From Tolypeutes matacus (Eukaryota > Chordata > Mammalia > Cingulata > Chlamyphoridae): DNA of 64,000 nucleotides. The notes under the pieces were generated by a model, which saw nothing but the letters and a program-made list of their open reading frames with translations, made no database searches and was not told the origin of the DNA. Made by a program: the position numbers and the translations under genes. Shown piece by piece: positions 1 to 11,261 of the stretch (positions are counted from its first letter, which is position 1; every line of letters starts with the position of its first letter). Where the stretch lies: NCBI GenBank assembly GCA_026826555.1, contig JAKSZT010054324.1, positions 9,532,034 to 9,596,033 of the forward strand, given 5' to 3'.

Positions 1-284
1 AGATATGATTGTGGAGGCATTGCAAACAGTTCTAACTAACTAAAACTTTTTAAATGTCTGCTCATTACCAAGGTAGACCAGAAGGAGTAAAAATTCAACT
101 GCAAGAGCAACATAAAGTGCATTTTGTAGCCTGAACAGATTAATGACTTGGGTCATTTATGTCATTTATATGCTTTGTAATTTCTTCTAGCTTCACTGCC
201 CTTAAGCTTTCTGTTATTTTCTTTTTATAATGTTATAAACTATTAGTATATCTTATATCTTCTCATCTTATGCTTTTGATATCT
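1..284. other. Unassigned AT-rich sequence
   Basis: No open frame, repeat or RNA feature is recognisable here. Confidence 0.4.
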
Positions 285-490
285 TGCATTTTCAAAGCAC
301 TTTAGAGTTTACAAAGAAATTTTATGCATGCAACTCCTGTTACTTTCAATCCAACCATGAGGTGTTGGCCGTTCTACATCCCCATGGTCCAGTTGAGGAA
401 ACTGAAGTCTCAAGGTTCAAGTGTTCCAATGATTTGTTAGGGGTCACATCACCAGCAAATGACAGAATTGTGACTGGAACGTTGGAATTC
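285..490 (-). repeat. MIR-type SINE remnant
   Basis: The segment reads as the reverse of an ancient MIR. It contains the conserved core as GTTGAGGAAACTGAAG, followed by a diverged form of the stretch that in MIR reads through the 'ggtcacacagc' region (here GGGGTCACATCACC). The tRNA-like head is degraded. MIR copies are pan-mammalian fossils and carry no intact promoter here. Confidence 0.6.
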
Positions 491-904
491 TAATGCCAAG
501 TTCCCTTTAACCCCACCTACTCCATACACTTTCCTGCGTCTAAGCTTTCACTTATAGTCATTTTACCCTTGATTACGTAGGGTCTACCTCCTACCCAGCT
601 CACAGATTCTCCTAAGTTTGGTAGTTGTTGGAGGTAATTGTACTCTGTAATGAGGCTAGTTGTTCCAATACAATTCTGTGTAAGTTAAGGCTGAGCCCAA
701 ATGTGCCTGAATGGGAGGGTGAGGTGTGTGGCTCCAGGAGAGATGTGGTGTGGATTAACTGCAGTCAATGTAGAATATCCCCACCTGGTACAATTCAAGC
801 TTCAAGGGTACTCCAGATCATCTCTTCTGCAATGTGGCCATGCCACTTAATACGCACAAGAGAAGAGATTTAGTCCTTTAGGCTAAATTCAGGCATGGCC
901 TCTG

Positions 905-1058
905 TGAAAATCTCTTCCCTTTCTTCTCCCTCCCCTCCCCTCTCCTAATCTCCCCTCCCCTTCCCTTCCCTCTTTCCTCCCTTTCTCCCTTTTTCTCTCT
1001 TCCTTCCTTCCTCCCTCCCTCCCTCCCTCTCTCTCTCTTTCTTTCTTTTTTTCTTTTC
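905..1058. repeat. Polypyrimidine (CT-rich) tract
   Basis: About 150 bp of almost pure C/T on the plus strand, built of shifting CTCCC, TTCC, CTTT and TCTC blocks. The other strand is purine-only, so a short open frame there (rich in Lys, Arg, Glu and Gly) is a composition artefact. Long mirror-like homopurine tracts can form triplex structures; that is a property of the class and not shown here. Confidence 0.9.
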
Positions 1059-1076
1059 ATACATAGAGATTTCTAG

Positions 1077-1540
1077 TGTGGTGATCTTTAAAGATGGCCC
1101 CAAACAATTTCATCCTTCTGTGTGCCTGCATGTTGCCCCTCCCACCAAGGGGTGGAGTTTATGTCTCCTTCCCCCGAGAAGAAATTAATGTTTTGTGACT
1201 TCTAAGCCCAGGCATTAATAAGGCCTGGAAGCTTTTGCTTCCTTCCTAATGAGGCCATGAGCCACCATGTAAGACCAGGCTACACGGAAGCCTGGAAGAT
1301 GAAAGACCTTATGGAGACGGGCTTTGTGGAGGAGCCCTGAGGTGCCACCCACCAAGCCCCATCTGCAGCCCAGCTGCCATCTGACTGGAGCCTCATGAGA
1401 AACCCTAAATGAGACCAGTAGAAGAACCACATAGCCAAGTCCTCGCCAACCCACAGAATCATGAAATATAATAAAATGTTTGTTGTTTTGAATTACTAGG
1501 TTTGAGGTGATTTGTTATACAGCAGTAGGAAATGGAAACA
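1077..1540 (+). mobile_element. Old solo LTR, ERVL type
   Basis: A 464 bp block that begins TGTGGTGATC and ends GGAAATGGAAACA, matching the TG...CA ends of an LTR. Near its end it has AATAAAATGTTTGTTGTTTTG followed by a 'tttgttatacagcagtagga' type terminus, familiar from ERVL LTRs of the LTR16/LTR33 kind. Flanks TCTAG and CCCAG match at only 3 of 5 positions, so the target duplication is weak. Family name from memory. Confidence 0.5.
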
Positions 1541-1545
1541 CCCAG

Positions 1546-3688
1546 GGTAACAAATTTAGCCACAATTGGTCTCTTACACCCTAGTCTGAATGTTCAGTGA
1601 CCGTCAGCAAGGCCTTGAAAAGTTTGGACCAAAAGATAAGCCAGTTTGGAGAGACTTGGGTGATTTATGGCAACATGAGGGTAGACGGTGTCTTGTGGTC
1701 AATGGGTAGGGAGAAGAGAGAATTTATGTCCTAGATGGAATAAGAATCTGGAAAGGGAAATACAGAGGTGAAAGGAAAACACACCAACATTCCTAAGGAT
1801 TGGAAATTCCATTCTGTGTGACTCTAAATCTCTTTCTTGTGTTCGGGGTTTTGTTTAAAATAGAGACAAATGTCGCCCACCTGACCCCTCAAGGTGTGTT
1901 TCTATTTCCTTGTTTTGTGATCATTCCTGAGCATGAGAATAAAAAGGGAGACTCAATGAAGAAAGTCATGCCTTTGGGGCACTGGACCAAGCAAATAATC
2001 ACCTTAAATCAGCGAATCTTTGTATTTCTGGAAAGAGCACATTGTTTGGCATGTGGGAGGCATTCGGGACTCTTCAACTTATCGGACCAAGGTGTCTGCC
2101 AAGGCCCTGACTGGCTCAGGTGCAGGCAAAGTGACTTTCGTCAGTGCCCTTGGAGTGCCCCAACTCTCTTCTAAAGGAGAAAAACGGGACCATCCCTTGT
2201 CCATCTATTATTTATCCTAGAAGTATCTGTCTACCTAGAATGCCCACAAAACCTTGGATAAAACTAAGAAATTTGGAAGAAACATGTAAGTTAAAACTAG
2301 CTCAAAGTCACTAGCTTCTTCTATTTATTTATTTGGTCTGAGATGATTCCCACATTCCCTTACCATATGGCATTAAATCATTCTGGTCCTTGAGTTATTA
2401 TTACATGATTCAAAGAGTATAATTTACAGAATTGCCAGCCCAGGCTGTACTCTGTCCCACACCAAAAAAAAAAAAAAAAAAAAGACCACAAGGAGGGGAG
2501 AAGAAAAATGACTGTTTCCTGGTAACCCATATTTATGCAATTTTCTCCTACCACAGATTGTTTTGGCAGTCTAGACAGAGTCTTGTAAAATCCTTCCCTG
2601 ATGTCATCCACATCCTTCCTTGATAAGTTCAAAATGAGTCCGCAGTACGCATGGTTCCTCCAGCGATGTCGTACAAATAATTAGTGCAGTGCCACCCTGG
2701 AGTGGCCTTTGGGCTCCTGTGATTTCCACATGAGAGGGATGGACTGATGAGCTGGCCACCGGATTATATAAATATGTGGTGGCAAGTGCAGCTGCTGAAG
2801 AAAGAAACACACATAAGGGCATTTCATGTTTTAAAAGAACTTTGCAGCAAACAAAACAGATTAGAGAGAGGAATAGGCTATATTCAGAGAAAAAAAAATT
2901 AAGGAAATTATTTTCTTATTGAGGCCAGTGACACACTCCGGAATTAATGATTCCTTAAAAGGCAATTAAAAATCATGTTTCTAAGGAGGCATTGGGTGAT
3001 ATTTCTATCATATTGGTAGAGGGGAATAAAGATTCTAGATTAGGATATGAAATTAAGTTTGTGAGCAGGAATTTAAGCTTTTATCATTTTATTTCTTTAT
3101 CCATAGTATAATAAATCACACACACACTGACACACATATAATAGGATAGAGGATACAAAGCAATGTTAGTCTTCTCTAATAGAAAATAGCAACATATCTA
3201 GGACACATTCAAATCGTTACCAAGCTTACAGACTCATTGAAAATTAATTCCATTTTGTTAGAAAATACCTCTGGGTCAGAAATATGACTGTCACATACCC
3301 CTGTTAGGGGTTTGAGAATCTCCCTTGTGCCCAATTTTCATTTTCATGTGATTACATACTTCTTGCCTTTGGACAAAAGTGAAAGGAAAATGTTTCTCAC
3401 TGCACTTTTAATATTTTTTTTGACCTAGGTAAATGCTCCAAAACTGGAAAGTATATTGAAAAGGAGTAAGAAATGTTCAATTCCATTCTCCCTTGAACTT
3501 TCTCTGCAGAGGAAAAGAATTAGAAATATTTTGACATAAGCTTTTTCCCAGCTTCTCCCTTCTCCATTGTGTATCAACCTCCTTGTTTCAGGCCCTCTTT
3601 TTCTTTTCTTGCTGGGCTGTTTTAATACCTTGCTAAGTGTCCACCTGTACAGTTCCACCCATAACTAAAAAACAGACCTACTCATGTC
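1546..3688. other. Unassigned stretch
   Basis: No gene or named repeat is supported. It holds a run of about 20 A at 2464-2483 and a short CA-rich patch near 3117-3137. Open frames of 60-124 codons (for example 1800-2174) have no domain, no splice context and no composition typical of coding DNA. Confidence 0.4.
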
Positions 3689-3689
3689 C

Positions 3690-4470
3690 TCTCCTAACTT
3701 CAGGCCCTTGGATGGCCTCCAAACTCCCTACCAGGCCCTGTGGCCCTCTCTTCCTGCCATTTGCCCCTCCCTGCTTCCCAGGAGCCACGTCCTTCACCAT
3801 TGCCCGTATCTCCAGGCCCTTTGGTCTAGTGTCTTGGCCAGTTCCCACCCTTCCTTCAGGAATGTGCCCTGCTTTGTCTGCCTTGCAGATTCCTGCTCTT
3901 TCTTTAAGACCCAAAGCTCATGCCACTTTTTCTATCAGTCTTTGTGGGCCTACTGGGATCCTTTACTAGACCAGTCCTGGCTCCACATCTCACACAAAAA
4001 TAGATCTTGGGCACCGTTACACTGGCCACAACTTGCAGCTGAACTCACCGCTGCTAGGGACTTCAAGCTCATCTCCCCCAACTCTGAGTCTTCTCAGTCT
4101 CTGACTTATACTGCATACCTCAGAACTTATACTTGGTTTGCTTGACCATCTCTGACCTTTGACTTTAGTCCTCAACCACTATTTGTAACATCTGCTTTGA
4201 TTATCTCCCTCTCAATTGTGGGGATAAATACTTTTTCAGACTTTCTAGGCTGTCACCCTGGCCTAAGTTTACCTCAGCCCTACCCAACTAAGAATTCTTC
4301 CATGTCCCCAGGGATCCCGTAAAACTGTGTGCTTTATTCTTTTCCAATTAACATAAAATCGTGTATTATCTTTAGATTGTCACCAGGTAGTAAGCTCCAT
4401 AAAAGCAGTCATGGTGTCATTCATTTTTGTATCCTGCCATGATTTATTGCCTGGTATATAGCAGTAAATG
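3690..4470 (+). repeat. L2 LINE 3' remnant
   Basis: Pyrimidine-rich sequence such as CTGCCATTTGCCCCTCCCTG and the later segment GTAAGCTCCATAAAAGCAGTC then CCTGGTATATAGCAG resemble the ORF2 end and 3' UTR of the ancient L2 LINE ('gagctccttgagggcagg ... cctggcacatagtag'). The middle (about 3970-4330) is too diverged to assign. Open frames of 110 and 153 codons here are chance frames in L2 DNA. Confidence 0.5.
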
Positions 4471-5670
4471 AAAGGGCGTGCTCCTTCAATTTTCTAACTA
4501 TCCATCTCATTATATACTCCTTCATTATCAAACTGTCTGGAATATAGTGGGCCCCCACTAAATATTTTTTGGTGATTAATACCCCTTTATATTGCTTAAA
4601 TTGTTACCATGAACATGAATAGTGTCTATAATTTTTAAGTGGAAAAGAAAAGAAAAAATAAATATTTGAAAAGAAATATTGTAGTTACTTTCTTCTGAGC
4701 TCAGCATTGTGAACTCACTTTAGAGACTAAATTGGGAACATTTCCTTAATGTGAAAAATATTCTAATATGTGACCATGTGAAAAATATTCTAATTTTCCA
4801 TGGCCACTGTGAGGATTAAATAATAAAAAGTACATGACATGCCTAATTTCATGTTTGGTACATACGATTACACTGAAGATGTTCGGTGGGCTAGATATTT
4901 TTGTTACAATGTAAAACAGAGACAGCCTTGGGTTAAAGTATTAAATGACTTAAAGCAAAGCTATGAGAACCATGCTTTACACTTGGTAAGCTCTCAAGAC
5001 AGATGTTTTATTATTGCAGTGTTATAAACCAATTCTATTTCAAATTTGTAATTTATGTGACATTTTTTTCTAGATTCAAATTTCTCTTCTAAACTTTTGT
5101 TCTCTTAAAATAAGTCTTTCTGGGCTGAAACTCTGTGAAAAAATACTATAAAGACAGAAATATTATTTGTCACCCTTGTATTAGAATTCAAATCCTAAAT
5201 ATAGTTGATAGTTTTAAATGATATTTTATGCTTTCAGTTTACAGGATTAATCAAAACATTTTCAGCTTATAAAATGCCAACCAGATTATCTCACTTATAA
5301 GATCTATAGCAAACTTGCAATATTTTAATGCTTTGAGATAGCAGTGGTAGACCCTAATTTTGAGAGAAAACATCCAAAATGGAATGGGGGAAACAACATT
5401 AGTTTACTTTTTATTTTCAATTGATTTTGACAAAAAGAAAATGAATGTTGGAATGGAAAATCAGAATGGGATCCTTGTGAAGAATTTTTATTTTATTTTT
5501 GGAGCATATAAGGAAGAATTTTAAAGTAGTAAAATGGAGAGGAGATTAAGGTGCTGGTCCTGTGGATTCCCACAAACAAGATGAAATCCCACTGAAACTT
5601 TAGTTGTCATAGATAACAGAAAGAAACACTAACACTGAGAATAAGGGATTTTCTGGCTTTATTACATTTA
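4471..5670. other. Unassigned AT-rich stretch with a short tandem duplication
   Basis: No gene is seen. GTGAAAAATATTCTAAT occurs at 4751-4767 and again at 4778-4794, a local 27 bp tandem duplication. The rest is AT-rich without recognisable repeats. Confidence 0.4.
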
Positions 5671-6121
5671 TGTTAGTTTCCTGGGCTGCTGTAACAAATT
5701 ACCACAAACTCTGTGGCTTAAAACTGAAATGTATTCTCTCACTGTTTAGAAGCTCAAAGTCGGAAATCAAGGCATCAGCAGGGTTGGTTCCTTCTGAGGG
5801 CTTTGAGGCAAAATCCATAACATGCTTCCCCCAGCTTCTAGCAGTTGACAGCAATTCTTGGTTATACACGATTTATAGCTGTATTACTCCTATTTCTGCC
5901 TCTGTCATCACATGGCCTTCTTCCCTGTGAGCATGTCTAGGTGCCTCCCAATCTCTCTTCCTATATAACGACACCAGCCATTGGATTTAGAGCCCAACCT
6001 AATCCAGTATGACCTCATCTCAACTTGATCACATCTGCAAAGACCCTATTTCCAAATAAGGTCCCATTCTGAGGTCCTGGGTGGACATGAATTTTAGGGG
6101 CACACCACTCAACCCAATACA
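5671..6121 (-). mobile_element. MLT1-type MaLR solo LTR
   Basis: A 451 bp block starting TGTTAGTTTCCTGGGCTGC and ending CAACCCAATACA. Read on the minus strand it has the MLT1 order: the body contains the complement of 'ggaaatagggtctttgcagatgt' and of 'tccaatggctggtgtc'. This is a well-known mammalian apparent-LTR (MaLR) family. Flanks ATTTA and TACAT do not form a clear 5 bp duplication, as expected for an old copy. Confidence 0.75.
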
Positions 6122-6149
6122 TACATCATCTGGAAAAAACTTAACTGAT

Positions 6150-6245
6150 TCAGAGAGTTGGTTTCAAGTCTTGTCTCTGACATTGGTCAGAACTGTGACC
6201 TTAGGCAGGCTGTTTCACCTCTCCTTCTCAGAATCATCATGAATA
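6150..6245 (+). repeat. MIR fragment
   Basis: Contains 'gtttcaagtcttgtctctgac' followed by ACTGTGACCTTAGGCAGGC and a CACCTCTCCTTCTCAG tail. This is the middle of MIR in forward orientation. Confidence 0.5.
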
Positions 6246-6389
6246 ATGTTCGTCGATTGCACTTGAAGATGTTTTTTGATCTTCTCTAGTTTTAAGATTC
6301 CAGTTAGCAAATATACAGGCAGGAAAAAAGTGTCTAAAACATTTCTAACATTGTATGTGGGGGGCTTCATATTGGCCAGATTGTTTAAT

Positions 6390-6600
6390 TCCACTAACTC
6401 ACATTCACTAAGCACCTACTATGTGCTCTGCAATGTAGATACAAAACCACAATGAGAAACCATGTTCTTTGGGAGCTCCCATTCTGATAGAAGAGACAGT
6501 AGTGGAGCTGAGCAACCACAGACCTGCGGGATTAAACACAGTATAAGCTGTTGCTGAGGTGATGGTCACTCTTAGAGAAGTTTCTGGGTGATACCTTCAG
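6390..6600 (-). repeat. L2 3' end remnant
   Basis: Begins CACTAAGCACCTACTATGTG, then 'ctctgcaatgtagatacaaaaccacaatgag', then 'gggagctcccattctgatag'. This is the reverse complement of the L2 terminal region. Confidence 0.6.
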
Positions 6601-7227
6601 TGGAATTAGGAAGATGAATGTTGAACAGTTAGGCCATTCTGCAATCAATAGAATTGACACAAAAGTGAAATAGTTGCCTCTCAGTAGATGGTCTCACATG
6701 CATCTGTGTGACGTGATCTCTTTGGAGATAAGGCAAACCTTTGCCTGGATATTGTGGCTATTCAGTAAGTAGTTAGAGCTCTCTCCAGGCAATCCCTGGA
6801 AACAGTGGGACAAACCTCCCACCGCCACCACAGCCTTGCCTGTACAGGGAATAGGACGGACCTAATGCTATTTAAAAATAGCAGCAGCTTCTCAGATGAG
6901 CTACCAAAGCAAAGCAGAGCATTGACTTCAAAAGAACACAGTCAGGACAGCAAACAATTCTTACATGGTGTTCTGTAAACAGCCAAAACTACTTCAAGGA
7001 TTATACCAATGTCACTTAAAGTTTCCAAGGATATTGCTTCTGGCACCCCAGAAAATTAACCTCTTCCCCTTAAAGCAACCGGCCCCTTCAACCCAAACTC
7101 TCTCCATTGACTTTGGCCTCATGTAGTTAAAAATAATGACTTGCTGGATGAGTTTGCTTTTCAAGCAGTTGTGTACTATGCAGGTCAGAAAACTGGAACC
7201 AGCTCAAGAAGGAGACAGATTATCATA
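6601..7227. other. Unassigned stretch
   Basis: No gene or repeat recognised. Confidence 0.4.
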
Positions 7228-7372
7228 GCAATAACAATAGCTACCAGTTTTAGAGTCCTGTTATGACCTAGGCTTTCTCACAAACATTAGCTATTTTAAT
7301 TCTCTTGTTTGCCTGCAATGACAGGTACTATCTCCTAGGTGACTGAGGCTCAGAAATATTAACTAGCCCAAA
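7228..7372 (-). repeat. MIR remnant
   Basis: Reverse-oriented MIR core: TTTTAATTCTCTTGTTTG, then GGTGACTGAGGCTCAGA and 'attaactagcccaaaggc'. Confidence 0.55.
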
Positions 7373-8287
7373 GGCAAGAATGTGATATTAAGACATTGAA
7401 ATATTTATCTAGTCAGAATTCTTCCTAAACGCTGGTGGTGAATTTTCCCAGTGTTATTTAATGCTAAAATGGAAGTACAGTCTGGTAGCGGTGAAACAAA
7501 AAACGTTTGGGCCCTAGAGATAACCAAATGATACTTCAGATTGTAGCCTAATTTTATGAAGAACATTCTTAATGAGAGATGTACAAAGGGAGTCATAAAG
7601 TAAAAATAATGATATTTAAACTATGAATACTACATTTGAAGCTCTCGTTTTAGATTTCTGGCAGTGGTAGTAATAAAAATATAAATATTTTTACCAGTCT
7701 CGAAACACCGCATTCTTTTAAAATCTATATGCATTTTTCTTTGTTTTACTTGGACTAATGCTTGAAATTGCATCACTTGAATTTTGTCAGATATTTCTTC
7801 CCAAGAACACTTGTAAACTCATTTTTTTTGTTTGTTTTATTGTAACTATCTGTTTATGTTCTGTCTTTTCCCTAATGCATATCAGGAGGCTTGCAATGCA
7901 TATATAAAAACTGGTAAAGTGCTGTAAGTTAAAAGTAGAATAAAAGGAATAAAATCAGGGACAAAGAGTAGACAGAAATAGAAAAACAACAACAACAACA
8001 ACAAAAAACAGAGACCATTGAGATCCACAACTATATAGGGATAGGGGGCAAGGTAGGGAAGCAATTTAGCAGTAAACTTGTCAGCAGCTTAGTGAAGAAA
8101 ACATGGTCACTTACATAGTTCAAAGTCCATGAGATAAAAACACACTGACTACTCAAAGGAAATACATCTGTTCTTGTTAGTGAGAACTGGCAGGAATTTC
8201 TCCCAGGAGTCTTCATAAAGAGGATGATGTGCTATGTGGAAAATACATTCTTTGATCACGATGTTAGAATCACAGGCTTTTACTCAT
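7373..8287. other. Unassigned AT-rich stretch
   Basis: No gene is recognised. A short (CAA)n run lies at about 7986-8006. It ends at the left copy of a 16 bp duplication described under the next feature. Confidence 0.4.
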
Positions 8288-8303
8288 AAAGACCCTCAAT
8301 ATT

Positions 8304-9167
8304 GGGTTTGACAAGAGATATATTTTTGGATGCTTCATTTTTCTTTAACCCTTTCTTATTCCTACTCTTTAATTAAAATAAACTATCTGGATCAATAATG
8401 ATTTTGCATTACTACTGTTGAACAAGATTTGAATTTTTTCACTCATAAACTTATGAGTTGGCAAATTGTTAACTTCTGTAATTCCTTCCAATAAGATGTG
8501 AGGAATTCCCAAATAGGAATTTAATTATCTAGAAAGAATTATGGCCTAAATGGAAATTAAATAACTAAGCCAATAATTTATTTAATTCTTAGAGATTATT
8601 ATGTCCAATAGAACTATAATATAAAAATTAGAATTATAATTAATTTCTATTATATTTAAATTATTATATGCATTTATAAAGGTTTGTTGCTATGCTATCT
8701 ATTTTTTTATAATTGATTATATTAAATCTAACCTGGCCTTGCACTCTCTTTTAAAATTTGTAATTTCTTTGAATCTATTTTTCTATTTATTTTATAATTT
8801 TACAATAAAGGACTTTTTAACAGCTGAAAAAAAAGCCTTTGATTATACCCTTTGAAGAGATCATATGGTATGTGAATATATCTCAATAAAACTGCTTGAT
8901 AAACAAATGAATAATTGTGAATGAATAGCCAGAAATAGCAGCTATGTACAGCAGGGAAAACAGAGAGATTGAGAGGTGAATTTTCTTGTTTGTTTGTTTG
9001 TCTGTTTTGTGTTTATTATTATTATTGAAATAATGAAAATGCTTTAATAATGATTGAAGTGATGAACACACAACTATGTGATTATACCAAATACCATTGA
9101 TTGTACACTTTTGATAAATTGCATACTTTATTAATATGTATCAATAAAATTGATTTGTTTTTTTTTT
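8304..9167 (+). mobile_element. L1 3' end insertion carrying extra 5' sequence
   Basis: AAAGACCCTCAATATT at 8288-8303 recurs as AAAGACCTTCAATATT at 9168-9183 (15 of 16 match), so the whole interval looks like one L1-mediated insertion. From about 8840 it is L1 3' UTR. First comes an older-style terminus (GGTATGTGAATATATCTCAATAAAACTG). Then comes a second module that ends ATCAATAAAATTGATTTG plus a T/A-rich tail. The first 530 bp are AT-rich and not recognisable as L1. No coding part remains. Confidence 0.6.
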
Positions 9168-9361
9168 AAAAAGACCTTCAATATTAACGGATGGGATCCC
9201 ATTGAAGTCCAATTTATTAAAAAGAGTTCTTCAGGGATCTTTAAATTAGTTACAGTTTCCTTGAGCAGAAGAAAATAAAAGCATAGAAAATTAAGATGGA
9301 AAGTTCTGATCCTTCCCTGGCAATGGAGACTTGCTCCAATATTTTCAGTTAAATTCAAGTC

Positions 9362-11250
9362 ATACAGGACTTGACGACAGGACAAGTCATCACAGTCTCA
9401 GTGATGAAAGGCCAAATGTAAAAAAAAAAAGAAAAAAAGGTTTTTCTTCAAATATTTTTTCATTATTTTTAATCCATTTTTAGAAAATATTATTCTATTT
9501 TTACTTTTTATTAATTTTTTCTGTATTTACTTCTTATATATAAAACTATCATTACTATTTCATTTTATTATTAATTGTGTGTGGCTATTTTATTGGCTTC
9601 ATTTTTGAAGAAGTTTTAGATCACAGATGGGTTACAACTGTGACAGGGGAGAATCATTGGTGAGGGGTGTTAGTGAGGGGGGATACATGGGAAGAAGTTC
9701 ACCTGGGTATACATATAAGGCATATAAATGTGTTCAAATGTTTATGGGGCATTGTCACAGTGGGTGGAGATTCACACAATAACCAAAAAATATCAAATTC
9801 CCATCCAGGGGAGCTCTGCCACATTCTCTAATGGAACAACAAGAATGCCCCATGTACAGGGACAATGACTTGTGAAGGAGGATGGTCCATTGAAGGTCCC
9901 TTGATATTGATGACTATGCTTATGAGCCTTTGCTCTTGAAATTGAAACTTAGCCTAGTGACATAGGATGCCTAAGAGTTACCTCCTGAGAGCCTCCTTGT
10001 TGCTCAAATGTAGCCTCTCTCTGAGCCAAACTCAGAATATAAAAGCAATAACTTCCCCCCAGTGCGGGACATGACTCCCAGGGATGAATGAGCCTCCTCG
10101 GCACCGAGGGATTGCTACCAAGTACCAACAAGCAATGCATCTGGAAAACAAGCAAACAAACAAACAAGAAACACCTTGACCAAAAGGGGAAAAAGCTAAA
10201 GACAAATGAATTTGTATGGCTAAGAGAATTCAAAGTTAGTTGGGAGGCCATCCCAGAGGTAGCGCTTATGCACATCTCAACAAGATCTCATTGACAGCTA
10301 AAGTATATACAATCCCAAATAGCGAAGCTCCTCTGGGATATGGAGACATCCAGACACTATCATCAGGGCAGACAGCTCAGGAATTTGGCCCCTTGCCATT
10401 GTGCTCTAATCTGGTATTTGTGCTCCCCAGTGTGACTGAGTTAGACTCAGCAGTGGTTTCCCTATGCATGACTCTTTTGTCCTTCTATTTTAACCTATAA
10501 TTAGTACTAGAGTTGGTAGGTGTACATCCAAGAGACAAATCTTTGGGCTGCCCATGTGTCAGTTGAGCCCTGACTCTCAACAGAGTTGCAACACTTACTC
10601 TCCAGTTCAATGGACTCACTCAGGACAACTAAAAGGGAGGAGATGATGGACAAACAACATACCAAGGAATCGAGAGTGCCTACAACTGCAAGCAAGAGAG
10701 TACCATCTATTGGATGTATGGGATCAAAGCCCCCCTCAATTAATGGTGGAGTGGGCATCACCATCCCAGAGTCCTCAGGATTGGGAAATGAACTATGGAC
10801 TAAAATAAACTTACTAGTATTCTACTATAGGCTACTTGTGATTCTAGCACTGAAAGAAATACCATTGTTGTAGAGGCAGCGACCCATGGATCTTCTGGAG
10901 TTAGGGAGAGGGAAAAATGGGTAATAGTGGTACATTTTCGGGACTTGGGAATCATCTGAATGACATTACAATGACAGATACAGGCCATTATACTGGAATC
11001 CAGCCATAATATACAGAGTCGAATGGGAAAGAGGGTAAACTACAATCTAAACTATAATCCATGCTTAGTGGCAATGCTCCAGAATGTGTTTATCAATTGC
11101 AATGAATGCACCACACTGATGAAAGATGTTGCTAATGTGGGAAAATGTGGGAGGTGTGGGGAGCAGGGTATATGGGAACCCCCTATATATATTCTCTGTA
11201 ACATGTATGTAATCAAAGCATCTTTTAAAAAATAAAAAAAAGTGGGAAAA
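9362..11250 (+). mobile_element. Repeat X, copy 1 (about 1.9 kb)
   Basis: Co-linear with the interval at 15.0-16.7 kb for about 1.7 kb. Shared landmarks include GGCTTCATTTTTGAAGAAG, GACATGACTCCCAGGGATG, CTTGACCAAAAGGG and a 3' end with CATATGGGAATCCCCTATA-type sequence before an A-rich tail. AAATTCAAGTC at 9351-9361 and 11251-11261 forms an 11 bp target duplication. A TATAAAAG motif sits at 10038-10045. No long open frame runs through both copies, so it is non-coding. The last 350 bp resemble an ancient L1 3' end. It may be a lineage-specific L1 3' UTR or a separate L1-dependent element; I cannot name the family. Confidence 0.7.
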
Positions 11251-11261
11251 AAATTCAAGTC

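Noticed and set aside
1800..2174. 124-codon plus-strand frame
   Set aside because: No recognisable domain, no repeat-independent support and no splice or promoter context.
3637..4145. Overlapping 110- and 153-codon frames in CT-rich DNA
   Set aside because: They sit in L2-like 3' sequence, overlap in different frames and lack any domain.
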